From Endobugula sp047619205 (lineage in GTDB: Bacteria > Pseudomonadota > Gammaproteobacteria > Pseudomonadales > Cellvibrionaceae), in NCBI GenBank assembly GCA_047619205.1, contig JBLHJR010000037.1, positions 1 to 27,033 on the forward strand: a DNA stretch of 27,033 bases, in the 5' to 3' direction. Of this stretch, positions 1 to 8,581 are shown in pieces (positions within the stretch are counted from its first letter, which is position 1; every line of letters begins with the position of its first letter). The translations under genes were made by a program, and so were the position numbers. The notes below the pieces were generated by a model. It saw only the letters and a list, made by a program, of their open reading frames with translations. It was not told the DNA's origin and made no database searches.

Positions 1-10
1 CTTTTATTCT

Positions 11-44
11 AAAAACCCTGAGTAGAGATACTCAGGGTTTTTTT
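11..44 (+). terminator. Rho-independent terminator of an upstream gene
   Basis: A 9-bp perfect GC-containing stem (CCCTGAGTA at 16-24, TACTCAGGG at 29-37) closes a GAGA tetraloop. The flanking A-run (11-15) extends it by pairing with the T-run (38-44). The T-run after the stem makes it a textbook intrinsic terminator on the + strand; the A-run before it means it could also work on the minus strand. It probably ends a gene just left of the window and insulates the ABC transporter operon. Confidence 0.9.
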
Positions 45-128
45 ATGCGTGAATAAAAGTAAAATAACAGGATTGTACTTGTCAGAGATGACTTACAGTA
101 AATTCAGCATATACCTTTCGATTGTTCG

Positions 129-164
129 GCCTTATTTGGTGCTCTTTTAGCCTCAAAATAAGGC
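129..164. repeat. Inverted repeat in the leader region of the ABC operon
   Basis: GCCTTATTT (129-137) and AAATAAGGC (156-164) form a perfect 9-bp inverted repeat with an 18-nt loop. It lies about 110 bp upstream of the likely promoter, and no T-run follows. It may be a weak terminator, a binding site or chance. The rest of 45-271 holds no ORF that I can support. Confidence 0.4.
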
Positions 165-241
165 ATTCTTCATGCCCCACTTTTAGAATAATAGTTTATT
201 TTTAGCTAACTAACTGATAAATATACTTTTATTCATGTTTT

Positions 242-271
242 TTGATATTGGCATTTTTTTTGCTCTATAGC
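242..271 (+). promoter_or_regulatory. Candidate promoter of the ABC transporter operon
   Basis: TTGATA (242-247) is separated by 18 bp from TATAGC (266-271). A shifted reading, TTGGCA (248-253) with TATTGT (272-277), also has 18-bp spacing. Either would put the -10 region against or inside the palindrome at 272-285, so a repressor bound there would block transcription. The choice between the two is uncertain. Confidence 0.4.
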
Positions 272-285
272 TATTGTATACAATA
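272..285. promoter_or_regulatory. Palindromic operator, GntR/FadR-subfamily type
   Basis: TATTGTATACAATA is a perfect 14-bp palindrome about 30 bp before the start codon of the operon's first gene. The core TTGTATACAA fits the TNGTNNNACNA pattern known for many FadR/FCD-type GntR regulators. A regulator of exactly this family is encoded in the same operon at 5538-6242. I infer that this is its operator and that the operon controls itself; the sequence does not prove binding. Confidence 0.65.
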
Positions 286-315
286 ATGCATACATTAATA
301 GTAGAGGGTATAACA

Positions 316-1917
316 ATGAAAAAAAGGCGTAATCTAAGAAGGTTGGCTGTCATTGCGGCGATGGCGCTATTTTCTATCAGTGTTTCTGCAGCAGATAAAC
401 GAAAAACATCGCTTGTTGTCGTTACGGCAACAGGTCCTAATAGTATGGATATTCAGCGCTCAGGAACGAATCGTCCGAGTTATCAAGTGGCTGTTAACAT
501 GTACGACAGGCTAGTTAGTTTTGGTATCAAAGGCACTGGCGATAAATTAAAATATGATTCAGCAACTATTAAGCCAGAATTAGCTACACACTGGGAATTG
601 GTTGACGATGGTTTAGCATATATTTTTCATATTCGAACAGATGCAACGTTTTGGGATGGTTCACCAGTAACTGCTGCCGATGTGAAATGGTCATTCGATC
701 GCGCTATTTCTTTGGGTGGTTTCCCAGCAGTGCAAATGAAAGCTGGCGGTATGATTAAAACGGAACAATTTGAAGTGATTGATGACAAAACTTTTAAATT
801 AATCATGTTAAAAAAGAGTAAGTTAACACTCCCTGATCTTGCGGTACCAGTTCCAATTGTTATTAACAGTAAGCTGGCAAAAAAGAATGCCACTGAAAAA
901 GATCCTTGGGCGACAGAATACTTACATAAAACCCCAGCGGGTGGTGGCGCTTACATGCTAGAGAACTGGACGCCAGGGCAGCAATTAGTTTACCAGCGTT
1001 TTGATGATTGGAAGAATGGGCCTTTACCACAAATGGAGCGTGTCATTGTTCGCGAAGTCCCAAGTGCAGCTACACGTCGTGCATTGATTGAACGAGGTGA
1101 TGCTGATGTATCACTAGATTTACCCAATAAAGATGCTAAGGAATTAGAAGCGATAGGCAAGTTAACGGTTGTCGGTACCTCTATTGATAATACGTTAAAT
1201 GCAATAGGCTTAAACCTTAAATTTGAACCCTTCCAGAACGTCAAAGTTCGCCAAGCGATTGCTTATGCTATTCCCTATCAGAAAATTTTTGATGCAGCAG
1301 CGTACGGTCGTGGTAAACCAATGTGGGGCGCTAAAGCCGGTGACGTTTCAGCAACATGGCCACAAGCCTTTCCTTATGGTACCAACTTAGAAAAAGCCAA
1401 AGCCTTACTTAAAGAATCGGGTTATGCGGATGGATTCAGTCTGCCTATTTCGATAAATTTAGCCTTTTCCCAATGGACAGAGCCAACAGCAATTTTAATA
1501 CAAGAAAGTTTAGACAAGATTGGCGTTAAGACAACCATTAATAAAATTCCTGGCGCTAGCTGGAGAACAAAAGCTTTGGTTGAAAAAGGTTTAGAGTTAC
1601 ATTTAAAAAACTTTGGTGGCTGGTTAAATTATCCTGATTACTATTTCTTTTGGGCATATATCGAGGGGCATTTATTTAACTCTATGAATTATGATAGCCC
1701 TGTCGTGAAAGCATTGGTCGATTCTACATTGCATATGGCAACGGATAATCCTCAGTATGAAATTAACGTGAAGAAATTAATTAGCACTGCCATAAATGAC
1801 GTGCCATTAATTCCACTTTGGCAGCCTACTCTAGAAGTAGCAATGCAGCCCGGTGTTAGTGGTTATGTTAATTGGTTTCATAGGCAGTTAGATATTCGTT
1901 CATTCACTAAAAAGTAA
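316..1917 (+). CDS. ABC transporter periplasmic substrate-binding protein, DppA/OppA family
   Basis: This is a 533-aa extracytoplasmic solute-binding protein (SBP family 5). It would capture a peptide-like or other small nitrogenous substrate in the periplasm and hand it to the two downstream permeases. The ATG at 316 is preferred over an in-frame TTG at 274 because GAGGG (304-308) is well spaced and the protein then begins with a classic signal peptide: MKKRRNLRR, a hydrophobic run to about residue 22, and likely cleavage at VSA|ADK. The TTG lies inside the operator palindrome. Family hallmarks include the N-terminal lobe stretch FWDGSPVTAADVKWSFDRA and the later KVRQAIAYAIPYQKIFDAA. It is followed after 5 bp by the first permease gene. 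The substrate cannot be read from the sequence; the allophanate hydrolase in the operon hints at ureido- or amide-type nitrogen compounds, but that is inference. Confidence 0.9.
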   Translation: MKKRRNLRRLAVIAAMALFSISVSAADKRKTSLVVVTATGPNSMDIQRSGTNRPSYQVAVNMYDRLVSFGIKGTGDKLKYDSATIKPELATHWELVDDGLAYIFHIRTDATFWDGSPVTAADVKWSFDRAISLGGFPAVQMKAGGMIKTEQFEVIDDKTFKLIMLKKSKLTLPDLAVPVPIVINSKLAKKNATEKDPWATEYLHKTPAGGGAYMLENWTPGQQLVYQRFDDWKNGPLPQMERVIVREVPSAATRRALIERGDADVSLDLPNKDAKELEAIGKLTVVGTSIDNTLNAIGLNLKFEPFQNVKVRQAIAYAIPYQKIFDAAAYGRGKPMWGAKAGDVSATWPQAFPYGTNLEKAKALLKESGYADGFSLPISINLAFSQWTEPTAILIQESLDKIGVKTTINKIPGASWRTKALVEKGLELHLKNFGGWLNYPDYYFFWAYIEGHLFNSMNYDSPVVKALVDSTLHMATDNPQYEINVKKLISTAINDVPLIPLWQPTLEVAMQPGVSGYVNWFHRQLDIRSFTKK

Positions 1918-1922
1918 TATTA

Positions 1923-2942
1923 ATGAAAAGTAAAATGTTACTTATAGGCCAACGTTTGTTGTTGGCACTTCCAGTTTTGCTCGGCGTGGTAATTATTTCT
2001 TTTCTACTCACGCGAGCATTGCCGGGTGACCCTGCGGTCTATTTTGCGGGTGCGATGGCGGATGAAGAATCGATTCAGTTTACTCGCGAAAAGCTGGGCT
2101 TAGATAAAAGTTTACTAGTGCAATTTTTTGCATATAGTGGACGATTGGTGCAAGGAGATTTTGGTTATTCATTAACTACGGGGCAAACAGTACTGTTTGA
2201 GTTGGGCAGCCGTTTACCAGCCTCCTTAGAACTGACTTTGTTGGGACTTAGTTTATCGCTAATTATCGCTATCCCATTAGGTATTTTGGCAGCGATGAAG
2301 CCAAACTCATGGGTTGATCATGTGTGTCGTTTACTAGTAACCGCTGGTGTGTCCATGCCGATTTTTTTTACCGGTTTATTTTTAGTGTATATTTTTTACT
2401 ATTTATTAGATGTGGCTCCATCGCCCATTGGGCGTTTGGACTTTTTATATTTACCTCCTCCACATGTCACGGGTTTTTTCTTGATTGACTCGCTTCTTGT
2501 GGGTGATTGGGAATTGTTTGGTGTCAGTCTCCACCAAATTATGCTGCCCTCAATCACGCTAGCCATTTTTGCATTAGCACCGATTGCACGCATAACTCGC
2601 GGCGCGATGCTGGTGTCTTTAGGTAGCGAATATGTAAAAGCGGCCACCGCTAACGGCCTGCCAAAAAATATAGTGGTTATAAAATATGCCTTTAGAAATG
2701 CGTTGTTACCATTGTTAACCACTTTAGGAATGGTGTTTTCTTTTTTGTTGGGAGCTAACGTCTTAGTAGAAAAAGTCTTTGCATGGCCCGGTATTGGTTC
2801 CTTTGCTATAGAAGCATTAGTGGCCTCAGATTATGCGGCTGTACAGGGGTTTGTACTGACCATGGCCTTTCTGTTCATTTTCATTAATTTATTAATCGAT
2901 TTAGTGCATACGCTCATTGATCCGCGTGTAGGCAGTCATTAA
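1923..2942 (+). CDS. ABC transporter permease, DppB/OppB type
   Basis: This 339-aa inner-membrane protein forms one half of the channel of the operon's importer. It opens with the usual N-terminal helix (about residues 9-30, ending LLTRALPGDPA), has a periplasmic segment to about residue 95 and then further hydrophobic helices. The cytoplasmic EAA-type coupling loop is visible around residues 220-265 (ITRGAMLVSLGSEYVKAA, then NGLPKNIVV and FRNALLP) and contacts the ATPase. The C-terminus IDPRVG is typical of the family. The start lies 5 bp after the binding-protein stop with no strong ribosome binding site, which suggests translational coupling. A second ATG four codons on is possible. Length is normal for the family. 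Confidence 0.92.
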   Translation: MKSKMLLIGQRLLLALPVLLGVVIISFLLTRALPGDPAVYFAGAMADEESIQFTREKLGLDKSLLVQFFAYSGRLVQGDFGYSLTTGQTVLFELGSRLPASLELTLLGLSLSLIIAIPLGILAAMKPNSWVDHVCRLLVTAGVSMPIFFTGLFLVYIFYYLLDVAPSPIGRLDFLYLPPPHVTGFFLIDSLLVGDWELFGVSLHQIMLPSITLAIFALAPIARITRGAMLVSLGSEYVKAATANGLPKNIVVIKYAFRNALLPLLTTLGMVFSFLLGANVLVEKVFAWPGIGSFAIEALVASDYAAVQGFVLTMAFLFIFINLLIDLVHTLIDPRVGSH

Positions 2943-2969
2943 TCCGAAGTTACCTTTTTTAGGATTGTT

Positions 2970-3815
2970 ATGAAACGTTGGTTGCAACACATACTTTATA
3001 TATTTTCAGAAAATCCAGTGTCAATTTTTGCAGTGGGTCTTTTCTTTCTTTATTTATTAATGGCATTAATAGGTCCATGGATTGTCCCCTACGATCCTTA
3101 TGTAACTGATACCACGATAGCGTTGCAGCCACCTTCGATTGATCATTGGTTTGGTACCGACCATCTCGGTAGAGATGTGTTAAGTCGAGTGGTTGTTGCC
3201 ACTCGTATAGATATGGGGATTGCTTTTAGTGCCGTTGCCTTGAGCGCTATAATCGGTTGCCTTTTTGGTGGCTTGTCGGGATATTTTGGTGGCTGGATTG
3301 ATCAGTTAGTCGGTCGTTTTACTGATATTATTATGGCCTTTCCGTTGTTTGTTTTGGCTATGGGACTAGTGGCGGCAATGGGTAATACCGTTGACAATAT
3401 TATCTATGCGACGGCATTAATTAATATTCCTTTTTATATTCGTGTGTCTCGCTCTGAGGTCAGTATTCGTCGTCACTTACCTTATGTGCATGCGGCATTA
3501 CAAAGCGGTAATAGCCATTTAAGAACCTTAGCTTGCCATATTTTTCCTAATGTTTTACCTCCATTAATGGTGCAGTTATCATTGAATTCAGGTTGGGCGA
3601 TATTAAATGCTGCAGGCTTATCGTTTATTGGTTTAGGGGTAAAACCGCCAGCAGCGGAATGGGGAATTATGGTCGCCGAAGGCGCTAACTATATGATTTC
3701 AGGGGAATGGTGGTTAGTCTTATTCCCTGGGTTAGTGCTCATGTTTGCGGTGTTTTGTTTTAACTTGTTGGGTGATAGTCTGCGCGATATTGTTGATCCA
3801 TTAAAAAGAACTTAA
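2970..3815 (+). CDS. ABC transporter permease, DppC/OppC type
   Basis: This 281-aa inner-membrane permease pairs with the DppB-type subunit. After an N-terminal helix (about residues 15-37) comes the conserved OppC_N region with APYDP-like and GTDHLGRDVLSR motifs (here VPYDPYV and FGTDHLGRDVLSRVV). The coupling loop follows (about residues 153-192: RVSRSEVSIRR, then YVHAALQSGN and HIFPNVLPP). The end NLLGDSLRDIVDPLKR is standard for the family. AGGA precedes the ATG at suitable spacing. It sits 27 bp after dppB-like and 13 bp before the ATPase gene, so it belongs to the operon. Confidence 0.92.
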   Translation: MKRWLQHILYIFSENPVSIFAVGLFFLYLLMALIGPWIVPYDPYVTDTTIALQPPSIDHWFGTDHLGRDVLSRVVVATRIDMGIAFSAVALSAIIGCLFGGLSGYFGGWIDQLVGRFTDIIMAFPLFVLAMGLVAAMGNTVDNIIYATALINIPFYIRVSRSEVSIRRHLPYVHAALQSGNSHLRTLACHIFPNVLPPLMVQLSLNSGWAILNAAGLSFIGLGVKPPAAEWGIMVAEGANYMISGEWWLVLFPGLVLMFAVFCFNLLGDSLRDIVDPLKRT

Positions 3816-3828
3816 TTAGGATATTACT

Positions 3829-5487
3829 ATGCAACCACAGGCTTTTTTGAATATTCATAAACTGAATGTTGAATTTAAAACCCGTAACGGTGTTGTTCAT
3901 GTACTCAAAGATGTTTCCATGCAGCTTGAGAAAGGACATATTATGGGTGTGGTAGGTGAAAGTGGTAGTGGTAAATCTGTAACCGCCTATAGTATTCTAA
4001 ATTTAAATGGGGACTCAAGTAAGGTCACCGCAGGAAGTATTGTATTTGATGGACTTAAATTGCATAAGCCTAGTGCGAGTCTGCTTGCTGATATCCGCGG
4101 CCGAGAAATCTCCATGATATTTCAAAATCCCATGTCTACCTTAAATCCTATCCGTACGGTACGTAAACATTTACAGGATATTTTATTAGCGCATGCACAA
4201 ACTACACGCACACATGCTGGGACGCGGGCATTAGAGCTATTAAAAAAAGTAAAGATTCGTGACCCAGAACGTGTACTTGATTGTTATCCCTTTGAGTTGA
4301 GTGGGGGGATGTGCCAAAGAGTTGTGATCGCCTTAGCGTTAGCCTGCTCACCAAGATTATTGATTGCCGATGAGCCAACAACGGGTTTGGATGTCACTAC
4401 ACAAAAAGTAATTATGGATCTTATTCGTGATTTGGCTAAAGATAATAATTTAGCAGTAATGCTGATTACCCATGATTTAGGTATGGCAGCAGAGTATTGC
4501 CAAAAAATCGCGGTGATGGAAAAGGGCAGAGTGATAGAGTCAAATACAGTTGATAATATATTTAATCATGCTCAGCAAGCCTATACGCAAAAGTTGATTG
4601 CCGCTACGCCAACGATGATTAGTGAGTTAAGTGACTTAAGTACAGAGCCGTTTATTATCGACAATATGCGACAAATGACAGAAGATGTAATGCTCGATGT
4701 TAAAGACTTGAAACGCTCCTATATGGTTAAGAGCGGTATAGGTAAAGAGGCTGTGTTTGAAGCCGTTAAGGGCATTAGCTTTACCATTAAAAAAGGCGAG
4801 TGTTTGGGTTTGGTTGGTGAGTCTGGTTGTGGAAAATCAACCACATCGCGAATGCTAGCAAAACTAGACGACGTGACTAGTGGCAATATTCTTTTCGATG
4901 GTGAAGACATTGCTGATATTAAAGCGAATGATTTTATTCGCTCACCGTTAAGAAAAGATATTCAAATGGTATTCCAAGACCCTAGTGGCAGTCTGAATCC
5001 AAGACATACAGTGTTTGATTGTATTGCGGAACCCTTAAGGCATCTTGAAGGAGAAAAATCAGGCGTTGAGCTTGAGCGCAGAGTGACAACACTTTGTGAA
5101 CAGGTGGGTTTGGATATCGCGCTACTCTATCGTTTGCCACATCAATTAAGTGGTGGACAAAAAGCCAGAGTGGGTATTGCGCGTGCTATCTCGGTTAAGC
5201 CAAGGTTAGTCATTCTTGATGAGCCGACTTCGGCTTTAGATGTTTCTGTACAGGCAATTGTATTACAATTATTAGAGCAGCTGCGTCACGAATTAGGCTT
5301 AAGCTATTTATTTGTGAGTCATGATTTAAATGTAGTGAGGTTGTTTTGTCAGCGTGTTTTGGTGATGTGTGCCGGTGAAGTCGTTGAACAGGGTCATGTA
5401 AATACGGTGTTTAACCACCCTCAGCATGAATACACACAAACACTATTAGATGCTATACCGAACTTAAATGACAAACTAGTAGAATAA
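3829..5487 (+). CDS. Fused double ATPase of a Dpp/Opp-type ABC importer (DppD-DppF fusion)
   Basis: This 552-aa protein carries two complete nucleotide-binding domains, replacing the separate DppD and DppF, as in GsiA and YejF. Domain 1 has Walker A GESGSGKS (43-50), signature LSGG (157-160) and Walker B LLIADE (177-182) followed by PTTGLD. Domain 2 has Walker A GESGCGKS (330-337), signature LSGGQ (440-444) and Walker B LVILDE (460-465) followed by PTSALD. H-loop histidines are present (ITHDLG and VSHDLN). The linker is about residues 265-285. In domain 1 the position after LSGGM is Cys where family members normally have Arg (LSGGMRQR). The protein energises uptake through the two permeases upstream. 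AGGA lies before the ATG. No iron-sulfur-type DppD C-terminal extension is obvious at the domain junction. Confidence 0.93.
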   Translation: MQPQAFLNIHKLNVEFKTRNGVVHVLKDVSMQLEKGHIMGVVGESGSGKSVTAYSILNLNGDSSKVTAGSIVFDGLKLHKPSASLLADIRGREISMIFQNPMSTLNPIRTVRKHLQDILLAHAQTTRTHAGTRALELLKKVKIRDPERVLDCYPFELSGGMCQRVVIALALACSPRLLIADEPTTGLDVTTQKVIMDLIRDLAKDNNLAVMLITHDLGMAAEYCQKIAVMEKGRVIESNTVDNIFNHAQQAYTQKLIAATPTMISELSDLSTEPFIIDNMRQMTEDVMLDVKDLKRSYMVKSGIGKEAVFEAVKGISFTIKKGECLGLVGESGCGKSTTSRMLAKLDDVTSGNILFDGEDIADIKANDFIRSPLRKDIQMVFQDPSGSLNPRHTVFDCIAEPLRHLEGEKSGVELERRVTTLCEQVGLDIALLYRLPHQLSGGQKARVGIARAISVKPRLVILDEPTSALDVSVQAIVLQLLEQLRHELGLSYLFVSHDLNVVRLFCQRVLVMCAGEVVEQGHVNTVFNHPQHEYTQTLLDAIPNLNDKLVE

Positions 5488-5537
5488 CAGTATCCCAGCA
5501 CGCTTAAGTGATGCCATAAAGAATAGAGAGAATTGAT

Positions 5538-6242
5538 TTGAGTCAGGTAGAAAAAAAACACAACAGTTCTGAAGCAGTCTATCAAAAATTACGTAAAATG
5601 ATTGATCATTTAGAATTATTTCCCGGATCTAGAATTACAGAAACCGAAATGGCTAAGCAGCTGTCGGTGAGCCGCACACCGATTAGGGAAGCATTTCAAC
5701 GTTTACAGCATGAAGGCCAACTCGATGTTATTCCTAGGCAAGGATGTTTTGTGCGTAATATTAATATCGATATCATTAATCAGTTTTACGATACGCGCAT
5801 TATTTTAGAAAATAGGGCGGTAGAGTTGGCCTGCGATTTTATGCCAGTGGGCTTGTTAAATGAAATGCTTAACGAATGGTCGCCAGATAACCTAAGCGAC
5901 AATTATAGCCAACATATTAAAACTATTCGTCATCAAGAAGAAAGTTTTCACATTAATATTGCCAAAGGTTCTGGCAATGCAGTGCTAGCGCGTTACCTCG
6001 AAGATGTGAACAGTAATATTCGCGTTGTGCGCTGGTTAGGCTTCCCCGATATACAGGCTATCGCCGATACTTATACAGAGCATTATGAGCTGTGCCAGAT
6101 TATTCAATCGGGCAGTAAGCGATCGGCAAAAACAGCGATGAAAAAACACATTCAGAAAAGTCAGCAATTGTCTAAAAAAGTGACCTTGCAGCAACTGGAA
6201 GAAAAACGTACAGAATATGTAAATCAACAATATTCCGCTTAA
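5538..6242 (+). CDS. GntR-family transcriptional regulator with FCD ligand domain
   Basis: This is a 234-aa regulator with an N-terminal winged helix (about residues 10-73; helix-turn-helix around EMAKQLSVSRTPIREAFQRL, wing RQGCFV) and an all-helical FCD effector domain (about 80-215). FCD metal or ligand positions are recognisable in the ESFHINIA and HYELCQII segments and the final KKHIQKS helix. The start is TTG at 5538, preceded by GAGAG (5526-5530) at good spacing; no ATG is available before the HTH region. It lies between the transporter and the hydrolase genes and is co-directional with both, so it is probably a local repressor of the operon acting at the palindrome at 272-285. The inducer may be the imported compound or a breakdown product. 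Confidence 0.9.
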   Translation: MSQVEKKHNSSEAVYQKLRKMIDHLELFPGSRITETEMAKQLSVSRTPIREAFQRLQHEGQLDVIPRQGCFVRNINIDIINQFYDTRIILENRAVELACDFMPVGLLNEMLNEWSPDNLSDNYSQHIKTIRHQEESFHINIAKGSGNAVLARYLEDVNSNIRVVRWLGFPDIQAIADTYTEHYELCQIIQSGSKRSAKTAMKKHIQKSQQLSKKVTLQQLEEKRTEYVNQQYSA

Positions 6243-6254
6243 AAAGGTAGTGTC

Positions 6255-8063
6255 ATGAGCAAAAAAAATACTGCTTTACCGAATATGAGTATTTCAGCAC
6301 TACACGATGCCTATCGACAACAAACCCTAACGCCAGAAGCCTTAATTGACGACATTCTATTGCGCTGTGAGGATTACGCGAGTGATAACCTATGGATACA
6401 GTTACTTAGTAAACAGCAGTTAATGGCATATGCCGATACCTTGACCAATAAGCCCATAGACGATCACCCCTTGTGGGGAATTCCGTTTGCCATTAAAGAT
6501 AATATCGATCTTGCGGGAGTACCCACTACAGCAGGCTGCCCAGATTACGCCTATACGCCTGAGCAAAACGCTTTTGTGGTAGAGCAACTCATTAATGCGG
6601 GAGCAATTCCCATAGGTAAAACTAATCTAGATCAGTTTGCTACGGGTTTGGTCGGCACACGCTCACCTTATGGTGCCGTTGCTAATGCCATCGACCCCGA
6701 ATATATATCAGGTGGGTCTAGTTCTGGTTCTGCGGTAGCGGTGGCCCTAGCTTTGGTGAGCTTTTCATTAGGAACCGATACGGCAGGCTCTGGTCGTGTT
6801 CCTGCGGCGTTTAATAATATTATTGGCACCAAGCCCAGCCTGGGTTTATTAAGCTGCAGTGGCGTAGTCCCCGCCTGTGCCTCGCTAGATTGCGTTACCT
6901 TTTTTACCGTCACACAAGCTGATGCCAATTGTTTGTTAGATGTGGCTGCCGTTTACGATGAAAATTATATCTACTCGCGTAAGCCAAGCTTAAGCAATAA
7001 AATGTTGGCGGATTCGTTTCGTATCGGTGTTCCCAAAGATGAGCAGTTAGAGTTTTTTGGACATCCAGAATATTTACAGTTATTCAAGCAAGCTTGCGAA
7101 CAGTTAAAGCAAGCAGGAGCAGAATTAATTACGATTGATACTGCGCCATTGATAGATGCTGCGAAACTATTATATCAAGGCCCCTGGGTGGCCGAGCGTT
7201 ACCATGCGGTAGGGGAATTTATTGATGGTAATGTCAGTAAAGCGGATACCACCGTAGCGAGTATTATTCAAAGCGGTAAAACGCCCTCCGCCGTTGATAC
7301 ATTTGCAGGATTGTATCAACTAAGCCGGTGTAAAACTCAAGCCGATAAAGTGTTAGCCTCTGTTGATGCGATAGTCATGCCGACTACCAGCAACCACTAC
7401 ACTATTGAAGAAGTGAATAATAGCCCTATTGAACTTAACAGCCGCTTAGGGTATTACACCAACTTTATGAATTTGTTAGATTACAGCGCCTTGGCCATTC
7501 CTGCAGGTTTTACCACGCAGCATTTACCTTTTGGCATTACGCTATTTGCCGATGCTCTAGAAGATAAGCTATTGCAAACGATTAGCGAGCGTTATTTACG
7601 CGTAAAAAGTTGGGGAATGGGTGCCACTGGTTTATCAATGCCAGAGATAATTACATCGAGTCGTGGAGACGGTTATATCAATGTTGCCGTCTGTGGCGCA
7701 CACCTCAGTGGTATGCCACTGAACCCACAGTTAAGCGATCGGCACGCCATCCTAGTGGATTCCACTACCACAGCTCCACATTACCAATTTTACGCCTTAG
7801 CGGGAGGGCCGCCATTCCGTCCGGGTCTTAAACGTATTAACCACGGCGAGCAAGGGGACGCTATTTTTGTCGAAGTATGGGCAGTACCTGAAGCGTACTT
7901 CGGCACCTTTGTCGCCGGTATTCCTGCACCATTAGGTATCGGTAAAGTAGAGCTCGCTAATGGCGATTGGGTCACAGGGTTTATTTGTGAAGCTTATGGA
8001 TTAGTTGATGCTAAGGATATTACGCATTTTAAGGATTGGCGAGAGTATATTAAATCTTTGTGA
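6255..8063 (+). CDS. atzF: Allophanate hydrolase (AtzF/DUR2 type)
   Basis: This 602-aa cytosolic enzyme hydrolyses allophanate (urea-1-carboxylate) to ammonia and carbon dioxide. The N-terminal amidase-signature domain (about 1-455) has the full Lys-cisSer-Ser triad: K81 (FAIKDN), S155 in GGSSSG and nucleophile S179 in GTDTAGSGR. Y307 and R315 (YQGPWVAER) match the eight-residue-spaced Tyr and Arg that bind the allophanate carboxylate in characterised enzymes, which argues against a generic amidase. The C-terminal domain (about 470-602; ALAGGPPFRPGL, HGEQGDAIFVEVW, PAPLGIGKVEL) is the allophanate-hydrolase-specific one. AAGG precedes the ATG, 12 bp after the GntR stop. No urea carboxylase, biuret hydrolase or cyanurate hydrolase gene is in the window, so the source of allophanate is elsewhere. 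The symbol is by family resemblance. Confidence 0.93.
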   Translation: MSKKNTALPNMSISALHDAYRQQTLTPEALIDDILLRCEDYASDNLWIQLLSKQQLMAYADTLTNKPIDDHPLWGIPFAIKDNIDLAGVPTTAGCPDYAYTPEQNAFVVEQLINAGAIPIGKTNLDQFATGLVGTRSPYGAVANAIDPEYISGGSSSGSAVAVALALVSFSLGTDTAGSGRVPAAFNNIIGTKPSLGLLSCSGVVPACASLDCVTFFTVTQADANCLLDVAAVYDENYIYSRKPSLSNKMLADSFRIGVPKDEQLEFFGHPEYLQLFKQACEQLKQAGAELITIDTAPLIDAAKLLYQGPWVAERYHAVGEFIDGNVSKADTTVASIIQSGKTPSAVDTFAGLYQLSRCKTQADKVLASVDAIVMPTTSNHYTIEEVNNSPIELNSRLGYYTNFMNLLDYSALAIPAGFTTQHLPFGITLFADALEDKLLQTISERYLRVKSWGMGATGLSMPEIITSSRGDGYINVAVCGAHLSGMPLNPQLSDRHAILVDSTTTAPHYQFYALAGGPPFRPGLKRINHGEQGDAIFVEVWAVPEAYFGTFVAGIPAPLGIGKVELANGDWVTGFICEAYGLVDAKDITHFKDWREYIKSL

Positions 8064-8133
8064 TTACCGCCTCTATAAATGTCGATAACGCAGCATGAAG
8101 ATTGTTCAAAATAATGTCGCTATCCTTTTAACA

Positions 8134-8547
8134 TTACAATAATTCCACCTTATCTCGATTGCCTAAACCAAACACCGCCACCAAAGAAAACTGAATAAAC
8201 CCAGCGCTGGTGGTTAGATAATCTTTCACCCAGTACTTCACATTGCCAATAGACTCCACAGCGCTTGCATTAATCATGCTAAAGCTACAAGAGGTGACCT
8301 CGGGGGATTCTTTTTGTTTGCTATCGTCGGTAACAACGACAGAGAGAGTGGATGAGTTACTGCACCATTCAACTAAAAAATACAGCGAATCATCATTGAT
8401 ATTATTGGGCAACAGAGTGATCGCTTTTTCTATACAAGCGCCTATGCCATGCTGGATGTTTGTGGTATCGCTACTGTTGGCTTGGTGAAGCTGTTGTGAA
8501 GTTTTGGTACTCTTGGTGCTTGTGGTGATAATCCAATCTAGAGGCAT
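8134..8547 (-). CDS. Hypothetical protein, 137 aa
   Basis: I do not recognise this protein. It is 137 aa with a polar, Ser/Thr-rich N-terminus (SKTS... SSDT), a middle part with alternating hydrophobic residues (DDSLYFLVEWC, TLSVVVTDD) suggesting beta strands, and a hydrophobic C-terminal stretch (TSAGFIQFSLVAVFGLG). No signal peptide or known catalytic motif is visible. GAGAA lies a little upstream of the ATG. It follows the 92-aa membrane protein gene by 34 bp on the same strand and faces the allophanate hydrolase gene tail to tail. The + strand ORF across the same stretch is shorter and has no better start, so I favour the minus strand. Confidence 0.6.
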   Translation of the reverse strand: MPLDWIITTSTKSTKTSQQLHQANSSDTTNIQHGIGACIEKAITLLPNNINDDSLYFLVEWCSNSSTLSVVVTDDSKQKESPEVTSCSFSMINASAVESIGNVKYWVKDYLTTSAGFIQFSLVAVFGLGNRDKVELL

Positions 8548-8581
8548 GAGTTTTCTCAGTTAGGTGGGGTGGATGAGACTA

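Noticed and set aside
274..315. Upstream TTG start that would lengthen the binding protein by 14 residues
   Set aside because: The TTG lies inside the operator palindrome; ATG at 316 has GAGGG at the right distance and gives a proper signal peptide.
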